Assembly (NCBI GenBank): GCA_900542425.1
Contig: UQNQ01000019.1
Span: 1-32,490, forward strand
Length of the DNA stretch: 32,490 bases
From: an uncultured Eubacteriales bacterium
GTDB lineage: Bacteria; Bacillota; Clostridia; Oscillospirales; CAG-272
Reading direction: 5' to 3'
Part shown: positions 15,651-24,362 of the stretch, in pieces
Numbering within the stretch: position 1 is the first letter of the stretch
Layout: each line of letters begins with the position of its first letter
Translations under genes and position numbers: made by a program
Notes under the pieces: generated by a model
What the model saw: the letters and a program-made list of their open reading frames with translations, nothing else
Databases searched by the model: none
Told to the model about the DNA's origin: nothing

Positions 15651-18074
15651 TTATATTGAACGGCTAACTATCAGAATTATACCATCCTTTCCGCCCAGAG
15701 CGATGCCTTCTTTGAGATGTATTTTTCTTTTTCTTTGAAGGTTGGGGATGAACGCCGTTTCTATTTTTCTGACGGGAAATCCGAGCAGTGTCTCATCTAT
15801 GATAGGGTAAACCGTGACCGGTTCTTCCGAAAAATTGAACATACACGCAAGTGCCTTGTCCTTTTTGATATATACGGTAGCGTACACGTTGTCATTTCCG
15901 GTTATCATCGGATTTTTGCTATGCCAGTAACCGCGCATTTCACTGTCTTCGATTCCGAAATCATCCCAAAGACGGTAAATCCTTGTTGCGGTTGTAACGC
16001 CGTTCCATCCAAATCGATTGTTCATTGCATAAAGCATGCCGATATACGGATCGCCTCCGTCCTGCAGCATAGCACTTGTTTTTCCGTATGGAATACCGGA
16101 TACTTCCGTTAAGAGAAATTCCGGTGTCATTCGCCGATATCGGTAACCTTCTCCAATCCAAAAGCTGTCTATAAATGGCATAAGTTCCGTATAAAGGTTC
16201 ATGCAGCTGATATCTCCGGCACAATCGGTTTCATGGTTCCACATGTGCATGTCGATAAGTCCGTTTACCGGCAGGAGAACTTTTTTAGCTCGTTCGATTG
16301 TCGTTCTGTCCATAGCGGTGTCATCAATATAGATTCCCTTGATTCCGATATGATGTACAAGCCAATCAAGTCCTTCAATATAGTAATTATCAAGCCGTGA
16401 ACCGGGATGAACAAGGAAGGAAACATCCGGGTCATCTTTATATTTGCCTTTGGAAAAATCGACTTTCCACGCAGGAATGATGTCATCTCCAAAATATTCC
16501 GTAAGCCATTTGGGCTTTCCGTCACGATAGGGAAATCCTTCTCCATTTTTTCGGAGAATGATTTCATCTCCTAATGCTTTGTAAGCGAATACCTCTGCCA
16601 TGTGATTGCTGTGTTCTCGAATGGTATAATACACCTTAATACCAATATTTTTTTCTTTTGCTGCGGCAGCAAGAGACTTCAGCTTTTCTGTCTCGATAAA
16701 AGGATAATTGATAAAGGGGTGAAACGGATTGCCGTGATGCACGTTGATGATATTCAGACCGTTTGCCACGGCGCGTCGGATCTCATTTGCTCCGTTTCTC
16801 AAGTGATCGTTGTGGCTGTATCGGGTAGAATAATGTTTATGATAATCGATTGGCTGAAAGGGAGTCAAATGAATTTCAAAATCAAAAGAGACGGTTTCCT
16901 TTTTTTGCATGGAAAAAGCACCGGTAAATGCGGAAATTTTGGCGCTTTCTTCTGTTTTTTCGAAGATAATGTTCCCATTTCCATGATTATCCCATGTTGT
17001 TTGGGGAATGAGAAGAGGAATGTTTTTATAATAAATATTAACAAGAGGTTTCACATAATGTTCTGCTTTCCATTTGAGGCGGATTCCGGCGTTCACTGCG
17101 CCGACGTAAAGGCAATCCCAGTGTTTTTCGGAATTCCAGCGAAATGAAAAGCTTTGTGCTTTTCCGCCGACGTGGCCAAGACCGTTCATATAATCTGAGC
17201 AATCGGCGCAAAGAGACGTTTTAAGCGCAATGTTTTCAAAGCGGACGTTGTCTTTTGCAGATATTTGGATGGAATAGTTTAAAAATCCTTCGTAATAAAG
17301 AACACCTGTGACGGAAAGATCAACTCGCGTTCCGCTTCCGTGTGCCTGAATCTTGATATGTCCGTCTTCCGGGGTAAAAGAGAGATTGTCATAGAGGATG
17401 CTTTCTCCGTCAAGAAGAAATGACATCGGCCCAGAAAAAAGGCTTTTTTGCGGGATATCACAAAGGGAAATGCTTTCATCAAAATAAGAAAAGACTGCTT
17501 TTGGAAGTCCGTTTTCTCCGACTTGAATCTCACGTCCGAGAATCTGAATGGTTTTACCGTTCAGACGAGGCGAAAAATAGGGAGGAACAGGTTTATGATT
17601 GAGAAATCGTGAGGAATTCAGCCAGCGCAGTCTGGAAAGGCGCCATAGATCATGATCTCCTCCGTTTTCTACCGCTTCGTCTGTATGGTGGATTTGCAGG
17701 GAAAGAGTTGTTTCTCCGATGTCTGTTTGAAACCAGATGTGTGATATCGTTTCTCTTTTTGTCCCTTTTGAAACGGCGCCGATGATAAAAAACAAAGGCT
17801 GAAGAAATCCTTCATGCAAAGGAATCTTTTTTTCATATCGGAGTCCGGTATGATCAACGATTTCTGTGTTGACACAAAAAATCGGGAGATCTCCATCGAT
17901 ACGGATCTTTATGATTTCTTTTTCTTTTTCGGGAAGTACGGCGATCTGCAAAACGAAATTTTCTTCTGCGGGAATATTCAGTTTCAAAGTGGAGATAGAA
18001 TGGCGTTCGGTGAGCAGAGAAAGATCATCGAACTGTTTGATGGGAATTTTTCTGTCAATATAATAAACTTTCAT
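15651..18074 (-). CDS. DUF6067-like glycoside hydrolase-type protein
   Basis: The 807-residue protein has a beta-rich N-terminal region, the signature RLSRLRWLNS at 145-154 that I associate with DUF6067 proteins, and a central TIM-barrel-like part. The barrel shows NIINVHHGNPFHPFINYPF near 441-459 and GIYIDDTAMDR at 580-590, where the Asp pair lies at a typical catalytic strand end. The last 100 residues are beta-rich. Related proteins are annotated as glycoside hydrolases, but no activity is assigned here. There is no signal peptide. A GGAG box lies before ATG 18074. It is the first of two neighbouring glycosidase-like genes; no transporter or sugar kinase is adjacent. Confidence 0.65.
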   Translation of the reverse strand: MKVYYIDRKIPIKQFDDLSLLTERHSISTLKLNIPAEENFVLQIAVLPEKEKEIIKIRIDGDLPIFCVNTEIVDHTGLRYEKKIPLHEGFLQPLFFIIGAVSKGTKRETISHIWFQTDIGETTLSLQIHHTDEAVENGGDHDLWRLSRLRWLNSSRFLNHKPVPPYFSPRLNGKTIQILGREIQVGENGLPKAVFSYFDESISLCDIPQKSLFSGPMSFLLDGESILYDNLSFTPEDGHIKIQAHGSGTRVDLSVTGVLYYEGFLNYSIQISAKDNVRFENIALKTSLCADCSDYMNGLGHVGGKAQSFSFRWNSEKHWDCLYVGAVNAGIRLKWKAEHYVKPLVNIYYKNIPLLIPQTTWDNHGNGNIIFEKTEESAKISAFTGAFSMQKKETVSFDFEIHLTPFQPIDYHKHYSTRYSHNDHLRNGANEIRRAVANGLNIINVHHGNPFHPFINYPFIETEKLKSLAAAAKEKNIGIKVYYTIREHSNHMAEVFAYKALGDEIILRKNGEGFPYRDGKPKWLTEYFGDDIIPAWKVDFSKGKYKDDPDVSFLVHPGSRLDNYYIEGLDWLVHHIGIKGIYIDDTAMDRTTIERAKKVLLPVNGLIDMHMWNHETDCAGDISCMNLYTELMPFIDSFWIGEGYRYRRMTPEFLLTEVSGIPYGKTSAMLQDGGDPYIGMLYAMNNRFGWNGVTTATRIYRLWDDFGIEDSEMRGYWHSKNPMITGNDNVYATVYIKKDKALACMFNFSEEPVTVYPIIDETLLGFPVRKIETAFIPNLQRKRKIHLKEGIALGGKDGIILIVSRSI

Positions 18075-18196
18075 GGTATTCTCCTTTACCGCAGATGCGG
18101 CGAAATCATTGCGTCAGAGCCTGACATGATCTTGCGGCAGCCGTTTTTAAAATACTCATTTAACATGGGAAGAGATAAAGACAATGTCTATTGTTT

Positions 18197-18225
18197 ATTA
18201 AACCATAATAGGGAGAAAAAATCAA
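18197..18225 (-). promoter_or_regulatory. Promoter of the DUF6067-like gene
   Basis: On the minus strand TTGATT (18225-18220) and TGG-TTTAAT (-10 at 18202-18197) are 17 bp apart. An inverted repeat ACAAT-gtct-ATTGT (18181-18194) lies just past the -10 box. The remaining 302-nt gap between this gene and gap (18075-18376) holds only this promoter, the terminator at 18327-18362 and a leader of about 110 nt in which I see nothing else firm. Confidence 0.65.
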
Positions 18226-18326
18226 TCGCCTTTGGTCAAGAATATACTTGTTGCCGGGATTTGCTGATTCGTGCTTCCTTGATAGAAAATGCGGGGTTTA
18301 AAAATAGGAAATACCAAAACATAAAT

Positions 18327-18362
18327 AAAAGAGGCGGCAGAGAACACTCTGCCGCCTCTTTT
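18327..18362 (-). terminator. Terminator of gap
   Basis: A 16-bp perfect GC-rich stem (18327-18342 with 18347-18362) with an AACA loop lies 14 nt after the gap stop. The outer pairs are A-T runs, giving a T run on the coding side. Confidence 0.85.
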
Positions 18363-18376
18363 GCTGTATTGAAAGA

Positions 18377-19405
18377 TTAAAGCTCTGCGAAATATTTAAT
18401 GGTACGAACCATCTGAGAAGTATAACTGTTCTCATTATCATACCATGAAACGACCTGAACCTGATAGGTATCGTCATCGATTTTGGTTACCATTGTCTGA
18501 GTGGCATCAAAGAGGGAACCGTATTTCATACCGATTACATCGGAAGAAACGATTTCTTCTTCATTGTAACCGAATGAAGCGGAAGCGGCTGCTTTCATAG
18601 CGGCATTGATGCTGTCTTTGGTTACATCTTTGCCTTTTACAACAGCAACAAGAATTGTGGTGGAGCCGGTGGGTACCGGAACACGCTGAGCAGAACCGAT
18701 CAGCTTGCCATTGAGTTCCGGAATGACAAGACCGATGGCTTTTGCAGCACCGGTGGAATTCGGAACGATATTTTGTGCGCCGGCACGAGAACGGCGAAGG
18801 TCACCTTTTCTCTGCGGACCGTCGAGAATCATCTGATCACCGGTATAAGCATGTACGGTGGTCATGATACCGGAAACGATCGGATATGTTTTGTTCAGAG
18901 TATCTGCCATCGGGGCAAGACAGTTGGTCGTGCAGGAAGCAGCAGAAATGATCTGATCTTCTTTGGTGAGTGTTTTTTCGTTTACGCTGTAAACGATGGT
19001 TTTCAGATCATTTCCGGCAGGAGCGGAAATGACAACTTTTTTGGCGCCGGCTTCAATATGAGCCATCGATTTTTCTTTGGAGCAGTAGAAGCCTGTGCAT
19101 TCCAGCACAACGTCTACTCCGAGAGTACCCCACGGGCAGTCCTTGGCATCTTTGCAAGCGTAAATTTTAATTTCTTTTCCGTCTACGATAATAGAATCTT
19201 CTGTAGATTCTACGGTATGCTTTGCTTCTCCGATTACGCCGAGGTAGCTTCCCTGAGCAGTATCGTATTTGAGAAGATGAGCGAGCATTTTCGGGCTTGT
19301 AAGATCGTTGATGGCAACAACTTCATAGCCCTCTGCATCAAACATCTGACGGAATGCCAGACGGCCGATACGACCGAAGCCATTGATGGCAACTTTAACA
19401 GACAT
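18377..19405 (-). CDS. gap: Glyceraldehyde-3-phosphate dehydrogenase
   Basis: From ATG 19405, 9 nt after an AGGAGG box, the protein is 342 residues. It begins MSVKVAINGFGRIGRLAFR with the NAD-binding loop. The active-site segment SAASCTTNCLAP holds Cys158, and His185 (TTVHAYTGD) is the base partner. The C-terminal WYDNENSY is standard. It converts glyceraldehyde 3-phosphate to 1,3-bisphosphoglycerate with NAD+ and phosphate in glycolysis. It stands alone, without pgk or tpi next to it, between its own promoter and terminator. Asp34 in AINDLT suggests NAD+ rather than NADP+ preference. Confidence 0.97.
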   Translation of the reverse strand: MSVKVAINGFGRIGRLAFRQMFDAEGYEVVAINDLTSPKMLAHLLKYDTAQGSYLGVIGEAKHTVESTEDSIIVDGKEIKIYACKDAKDCPWGTLGVDVVLECTGFYCSKEKSMAHIEAGAKKVVISAPAGNDLKTIVYSVNEKTLTKEDQIISAASCTTNCLAPMADTLNKTYPIVSGIMTTVHAYTGDQMILDGPQRKGDLRRSRAGAQNIVPNSTGAAKAIGLVIPELNGKLIGSAQRVPVPTGSTTILVAVVKGKDVTKDSINAAMKAAASASFGYNEEEIVSSDVIGMKYGSLFDATQTMVTKIDDDTYQVQVVSWYDNENSYTSQMVRTIKYFAEL

Positions 19406-19468
19406 TTTGTAATTCCTCCTGAAAATCAATGGATTTTTTATTGTGGAAATTTTCTTCCATACATTTCT

Positions 19469-19497
19469 ATTGTAACCGATAATGAAAAAATATACAA
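19469..19497 (-). promoter_or_regulatory. Promoter of gap
   Basis: On the minus strand TTGTAT (19497-19492) and TACAAT (19474-19469) are 17 bp apart, about 63 nt before the ATG. Confidence 0.6.
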
Positions 19498-19662
19498 TAC
19501 CTTTTTCAAAAATAATTGATACTTATTTGTTATTTTTTTGTTAAGTTAACATCTTTTGCGAGGTAACATGTATGGTTTGTAAAGCAAAGGAAATACTAAT
19601 TCATGAGGTTTCCGAGTTACTTGGAACTTGATGATAAAATAAAAATCAATGAGGTGATTCCT

Positions 19663-20118
19663 ATGGCAGATAAACAAAAGAAAACAAATCCGGATGAAGA
19701 ATTTCTTCAGGATTTATATAAGAATGCTTGTATGGGCACGGATTCCGTAACGACAGTTCTGGGAAAAACAAAGGACGAGAAACTGCGCTGTGAACTGACA
19801 GCACAGCTTGACGGATATCAGAATTTCGCCAATACGACAAGAAATAAACTTTCCGGTATGTCTTCAACAGCAAAAGAGATCAGTGCATTCGCTAAAATTC
19901 CCGCAGAGATTTCGATTATGATGAGCACAATGGTTGATAATTCAACATCAAAAATCGCAGAAATGATGATCAATGGCTCTACTATGGGAGTGATTGATCT
20001 CAAAAAACGTGTGAAACAGGCGGAGCAAGACGGTGTTTCCAAAGAGATTGTTAAAATTGCAAATGATATGATGACATTTGAAGAAGACAATATCGATAAA
20101 ATGAAAAATTATTTGTAA
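19663..20118 (+). CDS. Small helical-bundle protein, function unknown
   Basis: The 151-residue protein, from ATG 19663 after GAGGTG, is predicted to be nearly all helical: EEFLQDLYKNACMGTDSVTTVLG, then a second helix around DEKLRCELTAQLDGYQNF, a Met-rich helix (ISIMMSTMVDN) and a terminal ANDMMTFEEDNIDKMKNYL. It resembles, in layout, ferritin-like or DUF2383-type four-helix proteins, but it has no ExxH iron ligands and no histidine at all. An upstream ATG at 19603 lacks a ribosome binding site. A possible extended -10 (TGATAAAAT, 19632-19640) lies just before it. It ends at a strong terminator and is probably monocistronic. I cannot assign a role. Confidence 0.7.
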   Translation: MADKQKKTNPDEEFLQDLYKNACMGTDSVTTVLGKTKDEKLRCELTAQLDGYQNFANTTRNKLSGMSSTAKEISAFAKIPAEISIMMSTMVDNSTSKIAEMMINGSTMGVIDLKKRVKQAEQDGVSKEIVKIANDMMTFEEDNIDKMKNYL

Positions 20119-20226
20119 ATCAACAGCATCATATATTCCATGCCGATCAAAAAGTCCTAAAGAAAACGGGATTTTTACACGATTGACATGGAAGGGTGAG
20201 CATTTATTGTAAAAATTGAGATATAG

Positions 20227-20265
20227 AACAAGAAGCCTTTTTTCTTTAGAAAAAGGCTTCTTGTT
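20227..20265 (+). terminator. Rho-independent terminator after the small helical protein
   Basis: A 16-bp stem (20227-20242 with 20250-20265) is followed by a long T-rich run (20264-20276). It lies between the plus-strand gene and the tRNA genes on the other strand, so it may act in both directions. Confidence 0.85.
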
Positions 20266-20279
20266 TTTCTTTTTTATTC

Positions 20280-20355
<76 letters not shown>

Positions 20356-20390
20356 GTATGAGAAAAGCACCCGAGCAACGAGTGCTTTTG

Positions 20391-20467
20391 TGGTGAAGAC
20401 GAGTGGATTTGAACCACCGACCCCCTGCATGTCAAGCAGATACTCTAACCAGCTGAGCTACGCCTTC
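20391..20467 (-). tRNA. tRNA-Val (anticodon GAC)
   Basis: The minus strand gives a 77-nt cloverleaf with encoded CCA (20393-20391). The anticodon loop TTGACAT gives the anticodon GAC (codon GUC, valine). The acceptor stem GAAGGCG pairs with CGTCTTC with one G-U. It is proximal to the promoter at 20513-20541; the tRNA-Ala gene follows after 35 nt, so both are probably cut from one transcript. Confidence 0.95.
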
Positions 20468-20512
20468 ATAAAAACGGAAAGATTATCCTTATCACAATTA
20501 ACCGCGTTTTTT

Positions 20513-20541
20513 ACTATATCATAAATTTTGCGGAATGTCAA
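20513..20541 (-). promoter_or_regulatory. Promoter of the tRNA-Val/tRNA-Ala unit
   Basis: On the minus strand TTGACA (20541-20536) and TATAGT (20518-20513) are 17 bp apart. A 6-bp inverted repeat (CGGAAT with ATTCCG, 20531-20554) spans the -35 box and may be the end of the upstream araC-type transcript. Confidence 0.8.
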
Positions 20542-20608
20542 GATAAAAATTCCGTAAAAATAAAAATATATTTAAGAAAAGAATAGACAACAATGCCGGT
20601 ATTCTGTA

Positions 20609-21385
20609 TTAACCCTTTCGGAATTTGCTGGGCGACATGCCGACAAGTACTCTAAAACAGCGAGAAAAATGACAAGCATCGTAAAATCCGGTTTCCTCGG
20701 CGATAGCAGCCATAGAAGCGTTGGTGAATCGCAAAAGCATTTTTGCTTTGCTGATTCGGGAATTCAGCATATAATCCGAAAAGGAAAGCCCCGTCATTTT
20801 TTTGAACATTTTACCGATATAACGTTCGGAATAGCCGTATTTCCTTGAAAGTTCTGAAAGCGTGGGCGATTTTTTAAAACTTTCTGTTTGCTCACAAATT
20901 TCATTGACAATATGAACCCATGGGTTATCGGGACTTCCAAGAGCTTCTGCGCTTTGAAATTCTTCCAGCGCCGCTGCGAAAAATGTATGAGCAGCATTCT
21001 CTTTTTTACTGTTGAAAAGTGTGACAGTACGCATTAACAGCGTTTTAAAAAACATAGGAGACACGACGTTTTTTGCTTGGGGTTTTGGAAAAGGATAGAC
21101 AAAAATGCCGTTGTCATTCAGAAAGTCGAAATGGACATTGATGACAAGAAGAGGACATGATGGTTCATGGTATGCTGTGTAGACCGTATTTGGTGCCAGC
21201 AGAAGGCAGGCACCCTCTTGGAGATGATATTCCGCAGGCGGCTCTTTCTCCGTATGTGCGATGATTGTCCCGATACCGCGGAATACTGCCCAAAGGTCAT
21301 AATCTCCAAATCCATGCGGCGCAGTTGTCCATTCCCATTCCGGCGCACAGTCGCTGACTCCGCACGAATTGATTTTAAGTTGCAT
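20609..21385 (-). CDS. AraC family transcriptional regulator
   Basis: The 258-residue protein has an N-terminal cupin-like sensing part (with GTIIAHTEKEPPAEYHLQEGACLLLAPNTVY near 38-68) and a C-terminal double helix-turn-helix of the AraC type: LSELSRKYGYSERYIGKMFKKMTG, then MAAIAEETGFYDACHFSRCFRVLVGMSPSKFRKG. The start has an AAGGAG box. It diverges from a uroporphyrinogen-decarboxylase-family gene across a 329-nt gap, and a regulator-target pair is likely but inferred. The ligand, possibly a sugar or small aromatic, is unknown. The next gene downstream is the tRNA unit, so the regulator is monocistronic. Confidence 0.9.
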   Translation of the reverse strand: MQLKINSCGVSDCAPEWEWTTAPHGFGDYDLWAVFRGIGTIIAHTEKEPPAEYHLQEGACLLLAPNTVYTAYHEPSCPLLVINVHFDFLNDNGIFVYPFPKPQAKNVVSPMFFKTLLMRTVTLFNSKKENAAHTFFAAALEEFQSAEALGSPDNPWVHIVNEICEQTESFKKSPTLSELSRKYGYSERYIGKMFKKMTGLSFSDYMLNSRISKAKMLLRFTNASMAAIAEETGFYDACHFSRCFRVLVGMSPSKFRKG

Positions 21386-21450
21386 TTTAATTCTCCTTTA
21401 TGGGATGTATATTTCAAAAAGATTTTATGGCAGTTTAGAAAGGATATGAT

Positions 21451-21492
21451 AAATTTTGTATTTATTTAGAAAATATCAAAAATACAAAATTT
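21451..21492. repeat. AT-rich inverted repeat in the araC/uroD-like divergent region
   Basis: AAATTTTGTATTT (21451-21463) and its complement (21480-21492) form a 13-bp perfect inverted repeat with a 16-nt spacer. The 329-nt gap 21386-21714 otherwise shows no strong promoter on either side: a TACAAT-like box lies near 21623 but has no good -35. An operator role is inferred from position; it could also be a hairpin. Confidence 0.5.
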
Positions 21493-21714
21493 TAATATGT
21501 ATTTTTCTATCGTATTACAAGGGGAAACTGCCTACGGCTGTATTTTGAAAAACAATACTTTTACTGTGTTTTTGGTAAGACGGAGAAACGCTCTTGATCG
21601 TTTTTCGGATATCTTATCTGTATACAATATTACAAATTTATTTTACAAAAATCAATGGCATTTTCAGAGATTTCATGATAAACTTAAAAAAACAATCATG
21701 GATGAGGTAATTTT

Positions 21715-22836
21715 ATGAAATGGACAAACAAGCAGTATGTGGATTTGATGACATATCATCATTCTGAACGTCCGATGTTTTCGGAGCTTTTCGGACCGAT
21801 TGTCGGACTTCCGGAGGAATGGAGAGCACAGGGTGCAACGGAAGATATGATTGCCATGCACGGTTTTGCCTTTGATTATGTCCCATATTACAATCTTGGC
21901 AATTTGGATTCCATTCACCGTCAGAAAGAGATCGTTCTTGAGGATAACGATCGATATTATGTTGCCATTGATCATTACGGCAGGCGCGTACGCATGGATA
22001 AGGGAACTTCTACCATTCCGCTGCCTGAGAATTATCCGGTTGAAACAATGGATGATTGGCGGAAGATAAAACACATGTTTGAATATGATGATTGCCGTAT
22101 TTCTGATGAGGAGATTGAAAAAGCAAAGAAACTACAGTCTGAAGGAACTCTTATCAAAGCTGAAATCCTTGGAGGCTTTGATATTCTGCGTGAACTGATG
22201 GGAGAAGAGAACTGCTGTGTTGCATTTTATGAGGATCCGGAATTGCTTTTCGATATTTTAAACACCATATCGGAGATGAACGTCCGAGTACTTTCAAAAA
22301 TTGTTTCTTCCGGTCTTATACTCGATCAGCTTTCGGTACATGAAGATATGGCAGGAAAAACCGGACCGCTGATTGGTCCCGGAACTGTATCCGAATATCT
22401 CATTCCGTATTATTTGCATGCATGGGAGCTTGTGAAAGACTCAGGCACTAAGCTTTTCTGTCAGGACAGTGACGGTAATATGAATCCGCTTATCGACACG
22501 TTTATAGAGGGAGGAATCAATATTTTTTATCCCTGTGAGCCGGCAGCGGGCATGGACATTGTAGCACTCAGAAAGAAGTATGGGCACAAAATTGCGTTTC
22601 GCGGCGGAATTGATAAGCATGTGCTGCGTCGAACGAAAGAAGAGATCAGGGCAGAGCTTGTTTATAAAATGCAGCCGTGTATGATGGAGGGAGGCGTGGT
22701 GTTCGGACTTGATCACCGGATCCCAAACGGAACGCCGCTTGAAAATTATATTTATTACGTCGATTGTGCAAGAGAAATTCTCGGTATGCCGGATTTTCGG
22801 ATATCTGAGCCGTCATGGGGACGTATGGCGTTCTGA
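21715..22836 (+). CDS. Uroporphyrinogen decarboxylase (URO-D) family protein
   Basis: The 373-residue TIM-barrel protein resembles the URO-D family, which contains haem-pathway decarboxylases and corrinoid methyltransferases (MtaA/CmuA type). Visible signatures are GAFDIL-like GGFDILRE near 153-160, HEDMAGKTGPLIGP near 209-222, and LFCQDSDGN at 247-255, followed by YPCEPAAGMD and GGVVFGLDHRIPNGTP. The HxC...C zinc pattern of the methyltransferases is not evident, and no haem gene or corrinoid protein lies nearby. The start has a GAGG box. The adjacent AraC regulator may control it. I call the family, not a reaction. Confidence 0.75.
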   Translation: MKWTNKQYVDLMTYHHSERPMFSELFGPIVGLPEEWRAQGATEDMIAMHGFAFDYVPYYNLGNLDSIHRQKEIVLEDNDRYYVAIDHYGRRVRMDKGTSTIPLPENYPVETMDDWRKIKHMFEYDDCRISDEEIEKAKKLQSEGTLIKAEILGGFDILRELMGEENCCVAFYEDPELLFDILNTISEMNVRVLSKIVSSGLILDQLSVHEDMAGKTGPLIGPGTVSEYLIPYYLHAWELVKDSGTKLFCQDSDGNMNPLIDTFIEGGINIFYPCEPAAGMDIVALRKKYGHKIAFRGGIDKHVLRRTKEEIRAELVYKMQPCMMEGGVVFGLDHRIPNGTPLENYIYYVDCAREILGMPDFRISEPSWGRMAF

Positions 22837-22879
22837 GGGATGAAAAGCCATGGATAGAGGCATAGCTGATAAAAAAACA

Positions 22880-23641
22880 TCAGGCTTCTTCTTGCTTTTT
22901 CTTTCTGTTTCTCAGTCTGTCGACATATGCGCCTGCGACGAATTTGGGGAGCTTCATCATTCTGACAATTCGTTTCGGTTCTTTTAGCAGACGATAGAAC
23001 CATTCCATATGCATGTTGATGAAGCACTTCGGTGCGCGTTTTACGGTTCCGGCATAAATATCAAGAGAGCCGCCAAGACATGCAGCAAGACGGATGTGCA
23101 AAAGCTTTTCTTTGTTGGCATAAAGCCATTTTTCTTGCAGGGGAGCTCCGAGACAAATGAATAAAATATGGGCGCCTGAGTCATTGATCATTTGAAGAAC
23201 CGCTTCATTTTCTGGCCCGCTTTTTTCAAAATATCCGTCATGGGAGCCGCGGATATCAAGCAGAGGGAAGTTCGACTTCAGTTTTTTTGCGGCGGCTTCG
23301 GCGACCCCCGGTTTTCCACCGAGCAGGAAAACGCCATGTCCTTCACGTGCCGCAAGAGAAAGCAGCTTCTCTCCGAAATCCACGCCTGCTACTTTTTCGC
23401 GCAGCGGTGTGCCGAGAATCTTGGACGCGAGGATGACTCCCGCACCGTCCGGCAACACAATATCTGAAGTATTTATGATTTCCAGTATAGAAGCATCCTC
23501 AAGACACATCTGTGCAATTTCCGCATTGGGCGTGACGACGGTATGCATGCTGTCGGACCGAAGTGCATTTTCAGCCAAACGCAGCGCGCCTTCCATATCC
23601 ACGTTGTCATATCGTATCTTCCGAACGGTTATTTTAGACAT
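22880..23641 (-). CDS. WecG/TagA/CpsF family glycosyltransferase
   Basis: The 253-residue protein matches the GT26 family, which transfers N-acetylmannosamine or related sugars to undecaprenyl-linked acceptors in wall teichoic acid or exopolysaccharide synthesis. Thr37 (TPNAEI) and Asp65 (LPDGAGV) are at the same numbers as the key residues of the studied Thermoanaerobacter TagA. LLGGKPGVAEAA and FICLGAPLQEKW (residues near 107 and 156) are also typical. The C-terminal 30 residues are strongly basic, as expected for membrane attachment. The start follows AAGGAG. It stands alone, convergent with the URO-D gene, with 43 nt between them and no clear terminator. Confidence 0.9.
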   Translation of the reverse strand: MSKITVRKIRYDNVDMEGALRLAENALRSDSMHTVVTPNAEIAQMCLEDASILEIINTSDIVLPDGAGVILASKILGTPLREKVAGVDFGEKLLSLAAREGHGVFLLGGKPGVAEAAAKKLKSNFPLLDIRGSHDGYFEKSGPENEAVLQMINDSGAHILFICLGAPLQEKWLYANKEKLLHIRLAACLGGSLDIYAGTVKRAPKCFINMHMEWFYRLLKEPKRIVRMMKLPKFVAGAYVDRLRNRKKKQEEA

Positions 23642-23766
23642 ATCCGCTCTCCTTATCCGAACAAAATTTCGATTGTCCTTATTTTACCACAAAAACGGCG
23701 AAAATACTATACCGGATTATTTTTATAAAAAATATAGGATTGAATAAGCTTTTTTTGAAAAACTTC

Positions 23767-23795
23767 TTGAGTTTTATTTCTTTCTCTGATAGAAT
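23767..23795 (+). promoter_or_regulatory. SigA-type promoter of the small membrane protein gene
   Basis: TTGAGT (23767-23772) and TGA-TAGAAT (-10 at 23790-23795) are 17 bp apart. The extended TG element strengthens the -10. It lies about 63 nt before the ATG. Confidence 0.65.
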
Positions 23796-23858
23796 ATACT
23801 GTAGAAACAAATGCTTGAGATGACGGCGTTTGTAAAATAAACAAAGAGGAGAAACATC

Positions 23859-24344
23859 ATGAGTAAAAAAGCAATTGGTTCATTCTTCACAATACTTGCG
23901 CTTGTATTTGCTTTGCTGAAAGGTTATGTTTGGGTAATGGTAGGTCTGCTTGTGGCGGCTATTGTTTTTAACTGTGACAGCAAGTATATCAAGAGAATTT
24001 CGCAATGTTTGTTGCTTCTTTTGAGTGTCCTTGCGGTTATGCAGCTGATTTCCTTGATTTTCGGCGGCTTTGCTTCAGCAACCATTGGTTTTGCTGGCGC
24101 TTCGGATTACGATAAGTTTTATTCCGAAATGACAAAATGGCTGGGACTTATCACCAATTTGTATCTTATTGTGTTTGTTATTTTGGGTGCTGTGGCTTTC
24201 TGCGCCGACAAAGAGATGCCTTTGTACGGTCAGCTCGTAGATAAAATATACGGTGCTGTTTCAAAAACAGGAGTCTCATCCGGTACTTTTTCAGGTGCAG
24301 CTTCTGCCGGAACAGAACAGAATTCCGGCACGGACGAAAAATAA
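23859..24344 (+). CDS. Small membrane protein, function unknown
   Basis: The 161-residue protein has four hydrophobic segments (about 7-20, 24-38, 47-68 and 94-116) and a C-terminal Ser/Gly/Thr-rich, non-membrane tail (about 130-161). The start has an AGAGGAG box. I do not recognise a family. Its own promoter and terminator make it a single-gene unit, and nothing in the neighbourhood suggests a role. The small loop with SDYDKFYSEMTKW between segments 3 and 4 is the only long polar stretch besides the tail. Confidence 0.75.
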   Translation: MSKKAIGSFFTILALVFALLKGYVWVMVGLLVAAIVFNCDSKYIKRISQCLLLLLSVLAVMQLISLIFGGFASATIGFAGASDYDKFYSEMTKWLGLITNLYLIVFVILGAVAFCADKEMPLYGQLVDKIYGAVSKTGVSSGTFSGAASAGTEQNSGTDEK

Positions 24345-24362
24345 ATTAAACTTTTTCAGGAA

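Noticed and set aside
21497..21718. Plus-strand open frame of 73 codons that ends in an ATGA overlap with the URO-D-like start
   Set aside because: It has no ribosome binding site, lies in the regulatory gap, and its sequence has no recognised motif. The overlap with the URO-D start may be chance.
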